A DNA stretch of 64,000 nucleotides from JANPLN01 sp043757265 (GCA_043757265.1 JAYUQP010000066.1:6463-70462), one strand, 5' to 3'. Shown: positions 42,523 through 50,749, counted from the first letter of the stretch. Notes: generated from the sequence alone by a model not told the origin. Made by a program: numbers and translations.

Positions 42523-43738
42523 TAATGAAGTCGAAGAGCAACAAAGTCTAATTATCGAAGGTTCTGGCGGCGAAGCTGATGGCGGCAGTACAGCCCAAGC
42601 GACAACCGAGCAGGTTTTTGTCGACACCTTGCAAATGTTTTCCATCTTAGAAAGTTTGTTTTTTGCATCTGATAAGCCGGTCAGTTTAGCGACACTGAAA
42701 ATGGTTTTTCAAAACACCAATGTGGATAACAAAACGCTCAAAAGAGCGATCGAAGAGCTCCAAAGTATTTACGCTGATCCGTCACGGGGTGTGAGCTTAG
42801 AGGAAGTGACTGGCGGTTGGCAGCTTCGCACAAAACTCGACAACATGGATTTTTTAAAAAAAATTAGCAAAGCGCGACCGTTCCGCTTAAGTGGACCAGC
42901 TTTAGAGGTGCTTTCGATTATTGCCTACAAACAACCGATTATAAAAAATGAAGTGGATCAAATTCGCGGCGTCGAGTCGGGGCACCTTGTACGGGCTCTT
43001 ATGGAAAAAAACCTCGTGAGCTTCGAAGGTAAAACAGATTTACCTGGAAAACCCATGGCCTATTCCACAACGCGCAAGTTTCTAGAAATTTTTGGGCTTC
43101 GCAATCTCCAGGAACTTCCATCACTGTCAGAAATTGATCAACTGTTGCCGGAAGGCATTGGCGAGGAAGAAGAAAAGGAAACTCTCAGTGATGTTACGTC
43201 GAGCCTTGCAAACTCGTTCACCGCAACCTCTTACTCTGAGGGCGAAGAAGAGCTTGGCCTTATTACGGAAAGATTAAATTCGATCGACACTTCGTCGGAA
43301 TTTTTCGAGCAAGAAAAAGTCCGCCAAAAAGATAAGCGAGATCGTGAAAAAGCCGAAGATATTCGCGAGGCGATGGCCGTGGGCGAGCTTGTTGAAAATA
43401 AAGATGTGAAATGGCTCGAGCGCTACGAGTCTCAGTTGGCGTTAAAACAACAGGCCGAGGAAGCTGCCCAATTGGCGACAGTTTCGGTGCCAGTGGAGTT
43501 CGCGGACGCTAAAGCTCTGTCAGCCGCAGAAATAACAGATGGCGAATCTCCGGCAACCAAGCTATCGCTGTTAGAACACACTGAAGCCAAGCCCCTATCA
43601 GATGAGGCTGCAGCGCTTGAGGCGCTTAATGCCGAAGCTAGAGAGGCCAATTTACCAGAAACGACTGTTCAGGCGGCGGTGAGTTTGGCGCAAGAGGCAC
43701 TTAAAGACTGGAACGACGAAAGCAGCTCTGAAAATTGA
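42515..43738 (+). CDS. scpB: segregation and condensation protein B with long acidic C-terminal extension
   Basis: Dimeric winged-helix partner of ScpA. Residues about 35-215 are ScpB (SILESLFFASDKPVSLATL, VTGGWQLRTK, PALEVLSIIAYKQPIIKNEVDQIRGV, TRKFLEIFGLRNLQELPSL). Family members are usually about 180-250 residues; this one has about 190 more, rich in Glu, Ala and Lys, with no known fold. The ATG at 42515 has GAGAGG 7 nt upstream and overlaps the scpA stop. An earlier TTG or ATG is less well placed. Confidence 0.93.
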   Translation: MFDNEVEEQQSLIIEGSGGEADGGSTAQATTEQVFVDTLQMFSILESLFFASDKPVSLATLKMVFQNTNVDNKTLKRAIEELQSIYADPSRGVSLEEVTGGWQLRTKLDNMDFLKKISKARPFRLSGPALEVLSIIAYKQPIIKNEVDQIRGVESGHLVRALMEKNLVSFEGKTDLPGKPMAYSTTRKFLEIFGLRNLQELPSLSEIDQLLPEGIGEEEEKETLSDVTSSLANSFTATSYSEGEEELGLITERLNSIDTSSEFFEQEKVRQKDKRDREKAEDIREAMAVGELVENKDVKWLERYESQLALKQQAEEAAQLATVSVPVEFADAKALSAAEITDGESPATKLSLLEHTEAKPLSDEAAALEALNAEAREANLPETTVQAAVSLAQEALKDWNDESSSEN

Positions 43739-43771
43739 GGAGCCTACAGAAAGTTCATGTGACAAACAAAA

Positions 43772-43800
43772 CGACGACTCAATTGTGAATTGAGTCGTCG
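43772..43800 (-). terminator. intrinsic terminator of the Asp-rich lipoprotein gene
   Basis: Perfect 13-bp stem (CGACGACTCAATT and complement) with a 3-nt loop. Read on the minus strand it is followed by TTTTGTTTG, a good T tract. It lies between convergent scpB and the lipoprotein. Confidence 0.8.
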
Positions 43801-43830
43801 AGGAATCTCAAGGAGAGAGTTTAGGAAAGA

Positions 43831-44631
43831 CTACTGAAATTTGTCCATCAAACTCTGGATTTCGGCATCGGTAAACATAAGAACTTGTGGTGTTCCGTTT
43901 TTACAATAACCGCGGCTTTCTACTGATTTAACTTCCATCTTTTTACCCACGATTTCCATACAGGCGCGTTCGCTCATACACGCCGTTTTAGGCGTTGAGT
44001 TGTTGGCGACGATTTTACCGTCGATCACAGCTACATGCATTGATTTTCCAGGGCCTGCGAGAATACACACAAACCGTGCATTACCGTCTTTACGATTTTT
44101 ACAAGACACCCGAGTTTTAGACCCGTCTTCGTCAACGATTTTGTCGTCGTCATCTTTATCTTCGTTTTTGGTTACGATGTCGTCGTCATCATCATTGTCG
44201 TCAAGTTTTTTTGGATCTTCTCTATCAACAATCTTGTCGTCATCGTCTTTCACTTCATCGACAGTCACAATGTCATCATCATCATCATTGTCGTCAAGTT
44301 TTATTGGTTCTTCTTTATCAACAACCTTGTCGTCATCGTCTTTATCTTCTTCTACAGTTACGACGTCGTCATCGTCATCGTTGTCGGTGGGATTTCTTGG
44401 GACATCTCTATCGACAATCGTGTCCTCGTTTATTTCTTTATCCTCTTCATTATCGATAACGTTGTTCACATCGTCTTTGATAATTTCAGGAATTTCTTCT
44501 TCCACCAATTGTTCGGATTCAACCGACATTGGTTTATTAAGATCTGATTTTGCAGAAAACGATTGATCTGAGCAGTTTTGAAAAACCACCGCAAGACCCA
44601 CAAGACCTACCATTATTATATATTTCATCAT
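43831..44631 (-). CDS. FQNC lipoprotein with Asp-rich tandem repeats
   Basis: 266 residues. Signal peptide and lipobox VVFQNC, an acidic linker, then three 31-residue repeats built from KDDDDK(V/I)VD, KLDDNDDDDDIVT and similar, and a C-terminal domain of about 95 residues with six Cys (VSCKNR, FVCILA, TACMSERACMEI, GYCKNG). The repeats are extremely acidic and could bind calcium or keep the domain extended from the membrane. GGGGGAG precedes tandem ATGs (44631, 44628). A sigma28-like promoter is upstream and a terminator downstream. Confidence 0.8.
   Translation of the reverse strand: MMKYIIMVGLVGLAVVFQNCSDQSFSAKSDLNKPMSVESEQLVEEEIPEIIKDDVNNVIDNEEDKEINEDTIVDRDVPRNPTDNDDDDDVVTVEEDKDDDDKVVDKEEPIKLDDNDDDDDIVTVDEVKDDDDKIVDREDPKKLDDNDDDDDIVTKNEDKDDDDKIVDEDGSKTRVSCKNRKDGNARFVCILAGPGKSMHVAVIDGKIVANNSTPKTACMSERACMEIVGKKMEVKSVESRGYCKNGTPQVLMFTDAEIQSLMDKFQ
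44141..44419 (-). repeat. three 93-bp tandem repeats inside the Asp-rich lipoprotein gene
   Basis: Units begin at 44141, 44234 and 44327 (exact 93-bp period, 31 codons). They encode the DDDDK...NDDDDD repeats. Divergence between units is highest at the outer copy. Such in-frame repeats can change number by slippage. Confidence 0.85.
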
Positions 44632-44655
44632 AACTCCCCCTTTGAGTTATCCATC

Positions 44656-44682
44656 TCATCGGCATCGCGAGGCTGGACTTTA
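44656..44682 (-). promoter_or_regulatory. sigma28 (FliA)-like promoter
   Basis: On the minus strand TAAAGTCC (44675-44682), 11-bp spacer, GCCGATGA (44656-44663): 6 of 8 and 7 of 8 matches to TAAAGTTT and GCCGATAA. The start of transcription would lie about 18 nt before the lipoprotein ATG, ahead of its GGGGGAG. Confidence 0.6.
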
Positions 44683-44746
44683 GGTGAGAATGTAATGTTT
44701 TGAGGCAAATAGAGGTTTTATTTACATTTTTTGACAAGATTGATTT

Positions 44747-44784
44747 TCACTTTGAGATGAAACAGAGAGTTCATCTCAAAGTGA
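44747..44784 (-). terminator. 15-bp perfect hairpin after the L,D-transpeptidase gene
   Basis: TCACTTTGAGATGAA and its exact complement around an 8-nt loop, 7 bp beyond the transpeptidase stop. No T run follows directly on the minus strand, so it may stabilise the mRNA end or act as an operator instead of terminating. Confidence 0.55.
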
Positions 44785-44791
44785 GCTGATT

Positions 44792-45988
44792 TTATTGTGG
44801 GCCACCAAAGGTTCGGTTGAACCAACGTCCAAGGCCGGTCTCGCGGAATGGTCTACGCGGTGGAATTGGAGACAGGGGAGGAGCTTCGGCACTATTCGTG
44901 GCAGGCGTGGTTGCTGTGGCGCCAGCTGTGGTTGGACTTCCGCCACGAGCCACAACGGCTTCGTTATAAAGTCTTTCGTTACACATGCGACTGAGCTCGC
45001 CTCTTCGAGCGGTAGAGAGTCGATCGAACTCCTGCTGGAATGCGGTGCTTTGTGTATGGGGATCTAAATTAAGTATACTGCCAAAACACTCAGTCTTTCT
45101 TTGGTTAAATGTAAGTCTATCTGCTTCGCACTTTGCCCGCTCCGCATCACGCGCAGCCTGGGGCCGTGAATCAGTGACTTGAACGTTAAAGTTCCGGCTT
45201 TGCCGAGCGACGGTGAATTGTTTTGGATCTTGGCACCAGCCCGGGCGAGCTGTTGGAGAGCAGTCTGGTGCAGAGGTATAGTCCACGCAGCGTCGTCGGT
45301 TTTCAAAACGTAGACAGCGAGGCACTTGGACCACGGAATTATCGAGTCCACTAATACGTGCAGACGGCAGGGTCACTTCGCGTTCAACGCAAACTCGTTC
45401 GGTCTCGTAACGATCGCAAGCGGCGATTTCGTCAAAAAGAGTTCGCGCATCCCACGGAAAAAGGCGAACACAACCGCCGGATCCCGTGCTGGTTTGCTCT
45501 GGCGTTTTAGGTCCTAGCGCTTGAGAGGCTTCTTCTGTACCTGCTGCATGGATAGCCTCGCCACCATTATAAAAAATACTGTGTGCCATTAATGCGCCGT
45601 CTTCGTACCGTCCGGTCTCTGGATTGCGAGTGAGCCACGTGTTGGAGTAATGCGCTTCGCGGAGAGTTTGCCCTTGGAAGCTACCAGGCGTCGTTGTTGA
45701 GCAACTTGGATTCTTATTAAAGTTCGTTGGAATATCAAAAGTTCCGCGGCCCGAAGAAATCGGAAACGTGTAAGCGACCTGGGCTCCTCGATAGACAATC
45801 ATCTTTTGAACAGCGGGGTTAATATCCATTACAACACGGATGTCGGAATTTTCGCTGCCCGGGGTGTCTGTTTGAGCGCTAGTTACTTCGGAGTCATGTT
45901 CGGACGCGATGCCACGGTGACTGGAATTTGAAGAGGTACAAGCTGTAACACTCAGAAGGCAAAAAAGGATAAAAAATTTTAATGGCAT
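44792..45988 (-). CDS. L,D-transpeptidase (YkuD-type) lipoprotein
   Basis: 398 residues. Lipobox VTACT with Cys17; the catalytic domain spans about residues 48-195, with His147 in AIHAAGTEE and Cys173 in SGGCVRLFPWD, the YkuD motif HxnG...S-G-G-C-V-R. It should form 3-3 peptide crosslinks or attach amino acids or proteins to peptidoglycan in the periplasm. The second half is unusual: seven or more Cys (ACDRYETERVCVE, PRCLRFENRRRCVDY, PDCSPTARPGWCQD), then a Pro-rich tail (APPLSPIPPRRPF). The start has GGGGG upstream. Confidence 0.88.
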   Translation of the reverse strand: MPLKFFILFCLLSVTACTSSNSSHRGIASEHDSEVTSAQTDTPGSENSDIRVVMDINPAVQKMIVYRGAQVAYTFPISSGRGTFDIPTNFNKNPSCSTTTPGSFQGQTLREAHYSNTWLTRNPETGRYEDGALMAHSIFYNGGEAIHAAGTEEASQALGPKTPEQTSTGSGGCVRLFPWDARTLFDEIAACDRYETERVCVEREVTLPSARISGLDNSVVQVPRCLRFENRRRCVDYTSAPDCSPTARPGWCQDPKQFTVARQSRNFNVQVTDSRPQAARDAERAKCEADRLTFNQRKTECFGSILNLDPHTQSTAFQQEFDRLSTARRGELSRMCNERLYNEAVVARGGSPTTAGATATTPATNSAEAPPLSPIPPRRPFRETGLGRWFNRTFGGPQ

Positions 45989-46067
45989 GAAACCCCCACA
46001 TCAGAAGCATAGCGCATGTTGCAGAGGCAAAAAAGTTAAAAAAGACTTCGACTAAACTATAAAGGCG

Positions 46068-46235
46068 ATGTTTACGAAAAAAGTTCGCTACCTCGCCAAT
46101 AGTCCATGGCGTGGTTTTTGGCCCCGATACAAGGAAGACGGGTCCGCGACATGGAATTGCTCAGCGCGGGTATGGGCGCGCCGTAAATCTCCTAAAGCCG
46201 AATCTCATTCTTTCGTTCAGTGTCGGGAGCCGTAG
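46068..46235 (+). CDS. possible small basic aromatic protein
   Basis: 55 residues starting MFTKKVRYLANSPWRGFWPR and ending SHSFVQCREP. Rich in Trp, Arg and Lys in a way that does not look random (SPWRGFWPRYKEDG). A TATAAA box lies 4 nt before the ATG, which may be promoter or accident; AAAGG could serve as a weak ribosome binding site. It overlaps by 44 bp the end of the Pro-rich frame on the other strand. Real status uncertain. Confidence 0.35.
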   Translation: MFTKKVRYLANSPWRGFWPRYKEDGSATWNCSARVWARRKSPKAESHSFVQCREP

Positions 46236-46389
46236 GGGATTCAAGCGGAAATTCGTTCGGATCGGGATCAACTTCGGGCAGCTCATTGGGGGGAGGATCA
46301 TTTGCAGGTTGTTGAGGGGTCGCAGGGTCAATACGGGGCGCTTCGTTAGGTTGGTTTCCGTTGGGTTGCTTCATGTGTGTTTGTTGCAT
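46192..46389 (-). CDS. small Pro/Asn/Glu-rich protein
   Basis: 65 residues from the ATG at 46389, which has AGAGG 6 nt upstream. It is almost all disordered: MQQTHMKQPNGNQPNEAPRI followed by PPPNELPEVDPDPNEFP. Proline-rich small proteins of this type are found in many proteobacteria without known function. No signal peptide. Moderately supported by the ribosome binding site. Confidence 0.5.
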   Translation of the reverse strand: MQQTHMKQPNGNQPNEAPRIDPATPQQPANDPPPNELPEVDPDPNEFPLESPTAPDTERKNEIRL

Positions 46390-46524
46390 TTGGACCTCTC
46401 CCAGCAGTTGCTGGCAAAAATTCGACACTGCAAACATATCCTAAAAGAAGAGTTTTAAAATTTAAGATTTCATCACACAGAAATGAAACCCTGAAATGAG
46501 TTCCAACTTTCGGACTTCCGAGAT

Positions 46525-47451
46525 TTAAAAAGTATAACCAGCTTTGATTTCAAGCTCGGAGAGGCTGAAATCAAATTTTTGATTATTGATTTCGTAGTCC
46601 AAGTTATAAAAATTGAAGCTGGCGTCAGCAAAAATATTTTGCCACATATAATACCTTCCGCCCAAGTGAAACCCGAAGTCACCATTCATTTCACCTGCAA
46701 AGCCCGAACTGCTAACGAATAAATGATTGAGGCCAAAATATCCGTAAGTCGATTCGTCCCACTGATAGCGCAAATTAGAAAACAGAGAAAGAGTTTTGAT
46801 TTTTGCAGCATCGCCAAAATTTCCTGCTTGGGTTGCTCCAGCGCCGCCCAATGAAAAACGACCGTAAGAGCGCGGCAACTGATAGGCAGCGCCAGCCGAG
46901 AGGCTTAAGTTATAGGGGAGTTTCCAAAAAAAGTATTCGGCTCCCAGGGAAAGGGTGTTTGAACCACGAAAATCCCCGATGGTTGTGTTTTGGTTGAGTT
47001 GGGCTTCGCCATCGAGACGACTGCCCGTGAGATACGAAAAAGTCGCAGAGAGGCGGTCTTTTATATAGGTTTCGTAAAACTCTTGGTCTAAATATCCAAG
47101 GTCCGCAGAAATACTATCGGTCGACATCTGTGCAGTGATTATTTTGGGTTCGGAGGTGACGATTCTTTCCACAATCACTTTTGGGCGAGGGGCTACAATT
47201 GTTCCCTTTGAAATATATTCTTTCTGACATTGCTCAGTGTTGACGTAGATGAAGTCGGTGACAATCTTTTCAACAACAAGAAAACAACTTCCCTGCGGGG
47301 TTTCCACCACAAATTCATTTCCGACAGAGTATTTAGTGGCATCGAGCGTTGCAATGACTGCGAGATTGTTTCGCGGGGGTTCGAAACGAAGGATGGAATA
47401 GGATTCTGCAAAAGACATGAAAGATGAAGCGAAAAGTAAAATTGAAAGCAT
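46525..47451 (-). CDS. outer-membrane beta-barrel protein with N-terminal periplasmic segment
   Basis: 308 residues. Signal peptide MLSILLFASSFMSFA, then about 100 residues with an SH3-like beta pattern (NLAVIATLDATKYSVGNEFVVE) and a disulphide-capable Cys pair, then a barrel of some eight or more strands (LSATFSYLTGSRLDG, NTLSLGAEYFFWKL, YGYFGLNHLFVS, FGFHLGGRYYMW) ending in aromatic Phe (KAGYTF). GAGGAG before the ATG. Unknown function; the layout fits outer-membrane proteins with a periplasmic anchor. Confidence 0.72.
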   Translation of the reverse strand: MLSILLFASSFMSFAESYSILRFEPPRNNLAVIATLDATKYSVGNEFVVETPQGSCFLVVEKIVTDFIYVNTEQCQKEYISKGTIVAPRPKVIVERIVTSEPKIITAQMSTDSISADLGYLDQEFYETYIKDRLSATFSYLTGSRLDGEAQLNQNTTIGDFRGSNTLSLGAEYFFWKLPYNLSLSAGAAYQLPRSYGRFSLGGAGATQAGNFGDAAKIKTLSLFSNLRYQWDESTYGYFGLNHLFVSSSGFAGEMNGDFGFHLGGRYYMWQNIFADASFNFYNLDYEINNQKFDFSLSELEIKAGYTF

Positions 47452-47656
47452 GAAAATCTCCTCTATGCCCAGATCCCACCACGACCGTCCAAACTGGTCA
47501 ATGCCAATTGCAACGCCGTTAGTTCTCTCGGATAATTTGCATCGACTCAGGGCTAAATTACCGCGACGCTGATAAATAGAAAATTTCGGCCGGCTTTTTC
47601 AATTGAGTTACCGTTTCAGATGGGTTTGCAAAACTGCGCCGTTATTGCACAGAAAT

Positions 47657-47786
47657 GATCTCCTGGTTATTTCTCAGATCAACCTAAAGTTGATCTGCAA
47701 AGACCAGTCAATTTCCGAACTGATCTACTGGTGATTTCTCAGATCAACCTAAAGTTGATCTGCAAAAAACAGTCAATTTCCAAATT
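47657..47786 (-). repeat. 65-bp tandem duplication of a gene 3' end plus hairpin
   Basis: Two 65-bp copies (47657-47721 and 47722-47786), nearly identical. Each holds, on the minus strand, the last codons of the following FAD protein (V-D-Q-F-G-N and TGA) and then a hairpin AGATCAAC/GTTGATCT. Only the copy at 47722-47786 is attached to the gene; the other is a relic behind it. The rest of the spacer 47452-47656 holds nothing recognisable. Confidence 0.8.
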
Positions 47787-49311
47787 GATCTACGATTGCC
47801 TCTGCCGTACGCACGCCGTCGCAGGCGGCACTGGTGATACCGCCGGCATAGCCTGCACCTTCGCCGACAGGGAAAAGTCCAAAATGCGAAACCGATTGCA
47901 GCGTTACGCTGGAGCGAGGGACGCGGATTGGGCACGAAGTCCGCGTTTCGACTCCGTGCATTTGCGCGTGTCGTGATGCAAAACCGCGCATCTTCCGGTC
48001 AAAAATTTCAAGAGCTTCACTGAGGCGCATATAAATGCTCGCCGGTAAAATACGATCCAGCCGAATGGGTGTAGCCCCAGAGGGAGAACTCGTAGATGTA
48101 TTCTTTGAATTGGTTTGCGAAAGAAAACTCAAAACGTCCTGGGTAGGAATTTGCTTGGTTCCTTTATTTTCTTGCACACGGATAAACGATTCGTGTTCCA
48201 GCTGGCGGCGAAGTTTCATGCCGCCAAAAATATCCGAGCCAAATAGTTTTTCGTGATTAATCGAGACCACAATTGCGGCATTCGCGTAAGGAGAGCCTCG
48301 GTTGTAGTTGCTCATGCCATTGGAAACAACGCCATCGGTTTCCGTGCCCGATGATAAAACGTAACCTCCAGGGCACATGCAAAACGAATAAACACCGATG
48401 TCGTCCGTGGAATCGTGATGGGCTAATTTGTAATTGGCGGCTTTCAGCTCTGGGTGTTCTTTGTATTCGCCGTACTGGATGGAGTTTATCAACTCCTGGG
48501 AATGTTCAATGCGTAATCCGAGGGCAAAAGATTTGCCCTCAAGGGTGACACCCTCTTCGTGAAGGTGATCGAACATGTCGTTTGCAGAGTGTCCAGTGGC
48601 TAATATAACTACGGGCGATTGAAATTCTTTTTGTTCGGCCGTTTTCACGCCTTGTACTTTTTGATTTTTAAAAACAATTCGCTCGATGCGGGTATTAAAA
48701 TGAATGTCGCATCCGGCGGCTAATAAATAGGCGCGGAGCTTAGGAATCACCCTACGAATACGATCAGATCCCACATGCGGATTCGATAGATATTTAATCT
48801 CATTAGGGGCGCCAAAATCAACAAGCCGATCCATGACGTATGGAATGTGAGGAGATTTAATGCGTGTAATCAATTTCCCGTCGGAGTAAAGTCCTGCGCC
48901 ACCTTCGCCAAAACAAACATTATCTTCTGGGTTCAACGTGCCATACCGCCAAAATTTGTTTATTGAAACGATCCGTTTTTCGCAAGCCGAGCCTCTTTCA
49001 AAAAGAATGGGCTTAAAGCCGCGTTCAATAAGCCGTAGCGCCGCAAAAAGTCCTGCGGGCCCCGCGCCAATAATGATCGGTCGAAAGGCAGGCGAGGAGA
49101 TTTTTTTCTCCACAACGATTTTATCGGAGGGAGGGGTTTCCTGTTGTGTAAAGATTTCCACCGAATAGATCCATTCGGGTTTTCTATCTCCGCGAGCATC
49201 GATAGACTTTCGGAGTATGCGATGGGCTTTATAATCTGACTCAAGAAGTTGTAATTTTTCTTGTAAATCCTCTCCGAGGGGGATTTTTAAGTCTTTGATT
49301 ATTTTACTCAT
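47773..49311 (-). CDS. FAD-dependent oxidoreductase (COG2509 type)
   Basis: About 512 residues. Dinucleotide-binding motif IIIGAGPAGLFAALRLIERG, then RGSACEKRI, EDNVCFGEGGAGLYSDGKL and the late GLFPVGEGAGYAGGITSAACDG, all typical of a conserved family of NAD(FAD)-utilising dehydrogenases with unknown substrate. The ATG at 49311 (MSKIIKDLKI) matches the family start; an earlier frame extension overlaps the divergent psd gene. The 3' end is part of a 65-bp tandem duplication. Confidence 0.88.
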   Translation of the reverse strand: MSKIIKDLKIPLGEDLQEKLQLLESDYKAHRILRKSIDARGDRKPEWIYSVEIFTQQETPPSDKIVVEKKISSPAFRPIIIGAGPAGLFAALRLIERGFKPILFERGSACEKRIVSINKFWRYGTLNPEDNVCFGEGGAGLYSDGKLITRIKSPHIPYVMDRLVDFGAPNEIKYLSNPHVGSDRIRRVIPKLRAYLLAAGCDIHFNTRIERIVFKNQKVQGVKTAEQKEFQSPVVILATGHSANDMFDHLHEEGVTLEGKSFALGLRIEHSQELINSIQYGEYKEHPELKAANYKLAHHDSTDDIGVYSFCMCPGGYVLSSGTETDGVVSNGMSNYNRGSPYANAAIVVSINHEKLFGSDIFGGMKLRRQLEHESFIRVQENKGTKQIPTQDVLSFLSQTNSKNTSTSSPSGATPIRLDRILPASIYMRLSEALEIFDRKMRGFASRHAQMHGVETRTSCPIRVPRSSVTLQSVSHFGLFPVGEGAGYAGGITSAACDGVRTAEAIVDQFGN

Positions 49312-49366
49312 GTGTTTTAACCTAACATAGTTTTTACAACCCGTCGACTGATGATGACTGTTGATC

Positions 49367-50287
49367 ATGTTGGCCAAAAAGTTGGACAAGAATGACGAAG
49401 AGTTATGGCGGACAATTTTTAGGATGAGCGTGCTCGTGCAAAAGAAATTTTTAACAAAGTTGATACGCGATCAGGTGATGAGTGCAGTGATGCCTTCATT
49501 GCCTAAAAAATACTTGAGCCATTATGTGGGCGCATTTGCCTACAAAAAATGGCCCCTTCCGTTTGCCCAACTGTCGGTGAAAGCTTTTGCTTCGTTGGTA
49601 GGGTTAGATATGAGCGAGGCTGAAAAGCCCCTCAGCGAATACAAAAGCGTAGGGGAGTTGTTTTCCCGTCGACTTAAAAAAGAGGCTCGCCCTCTTCAGG
49701 GAGAACGAATTCATCCCTGCGATAGCCGGATCACTCAAAGCGGAAAAATTGTGCAAGGAATTTTGATTCAGGCCAAAGGTATTAAGTACACCTTAGAAGA
49801 ATTTTTGCCGCAGACACCATGGGCTGACTCCCTCGAAGGGGGCACTTTCACAACCTATTATTTAAGCCCAAAAGACTACCACCGGGTGCATTCGCCGATG
49901 AAGGGCAAGGTCTGCTGGTTAAAAACATTTCCCGGCGAACTGTGGCCAGTCAATTATTGGAGTCTGCGCAACATTCCGGGCGTCCTCGCCGTGAATGAAC
50001 GCGTGGCTATTGGCATCGAAACTCCCCAGGGCCGCGCTATTCTGGTTATGGTGGGCGCCACAAACGTGGGAAGCATGTCATTTCCGTTTGATCCTTCGGT
50101 TCATACCAATCAATATCCTTTTAAAAATCGACGGCTGTTAATGGAATACACCCCGCGCAAAACTGTGGCAGTGGGAGACGAGCTAGGTGTGTTCAACTTA
50201 GGAAGCACAGTGGTACTTCTAACCGAAGCAAAAATGAACTGGGTACCCAGCGAGTCCCGCAAAGTAAAAATGGGCGAGACCCTTTAA
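49367..50287 (+). CDS. psd: phosphatidylserine decarboxylase
   Basis: 306 residues. Converts phosphatidylserine to phosphatidylethanolamine at the inner membrane. The self-cleavage site LGST (VFNLGSTVVLL) gives the pyruvoyl Ser. HRVHSPMKG and HPCDSRI supply the other catalytic residues. The length and order match bacterial Psd, with alpha and beta chains after processing. Start: ATG 49367 or TTG 49361; neither has a clear ribosome binding site. Divergent from the FAD gene. Confidence 0.95.
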   Translation: MLAKKLDKNDEELWRTIFRMSVLVQKKFLTKLIRDQVMSAVMPSLPKKYLSHYVGAFAYKKWPLPFAQLSVKAFASLVGLDMSEAEKPLSEYKSVGELFSRRLKKEARPLQGERIHPCDSRITQSGKIVQGILIQAKGIKYTLEEFLPQTPWADSLEGGTFTTYYLSPKDYHRVHSPMKGKVCWLKTFPGELWPVNYWSLRNIPGVLAVNERVAIGIETPQGRAILVMVGATNVGSMSFPFDPSVHTNQYPFKNRRLLMEYTPRKTVAVGDELGVFNLGSTVVLLTEAKMNWVPSESRKVKMGETL

Positions 50288-50288
50288 G

Positions 50289-50627
50289 GGTCGCTCCCTT
50301 GGGGGAGCTCCCGAACGACTGCCACACTGTCGTAAAAACTATGCACCTTCGGGCGAGTTCGAGATGCTTGTTACAAGGTCGCTCCTTACGGAGCTCCCGA
50401 ACATCCGTCGCACTGTCGTTAGACGTTTGCAGCTCAGGGTAACTTTAGATTCCTTGCATGCATTAGGTGAGGCTCTTCTGGACTCAAACAACCAGAGTCG
50501 CCATAGCGAGCGGACCTACGTCCTATCTCGAAAAGCCAACCAAACTCGTTTGTCTTTTCGAAGTTCCGGAGGGAGCTTCGAAGCAAGCTCCTGTAGTAAC
50601 TTCGAGGGGAGCTCTGAAGGAGCGACC
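50289..50627. repeat. family of GGTCGCTCC..GAGCTCCC repeats behind psd
   Basis: Direct copies of about 43-45 bp start at 50289 and 50377 (GGTCGCTCC, GGGAGCTCCCGAAC, CACTGTCGT), and a partial inverted copy lies at 50607-50627 (GGGAGCTC..GGAGCGACC). The 410-bp spacer 50288-50673 shows no credible gene; frames through it are built from the repeats. Confidence 0.7.
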
Positions 50628-50673
50628 AATTGACAGCTCCGGAGGAGAGACCGTGGCTATACCATTGGACAGT

Positions 50674-50700
50674 TAACTAGATCTTTAAAAGCGCCGATAG
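50674..50700 (+). promoter_or_regulatory. sigma28 (FliA)-like promoter
   Basis: TAAC (50674-50677), 15-bp spacer, GCCGATAG (50693-50700). The -10 matches 7 of 8 consensus positions. It precedes the small lipoprotein gene by 50 bp. A second GCCGATC word at 50711 has no matching -35. Confidence 0.45.
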
Positions 50701-50749
50701 TTTGTTTAGCGCCGATCAAGATAGCTTGATCCTCTCTAAGGAGATTTCT

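Noticed and set aside
44000..44566. Ser-rich 188-codon frame on the plus strand
   Set aside because: It is the antisense reading of the Asp-rich repeats (GAC/GAT read as GTC/ATC or TCG/TCA); no start signal and no independent protein features.
50364..50676. Two open frames in the spacer after psd
   Set aside because: Both are made of the GGTCGCTCC/GAGCTCCC repeats and lack start signals.
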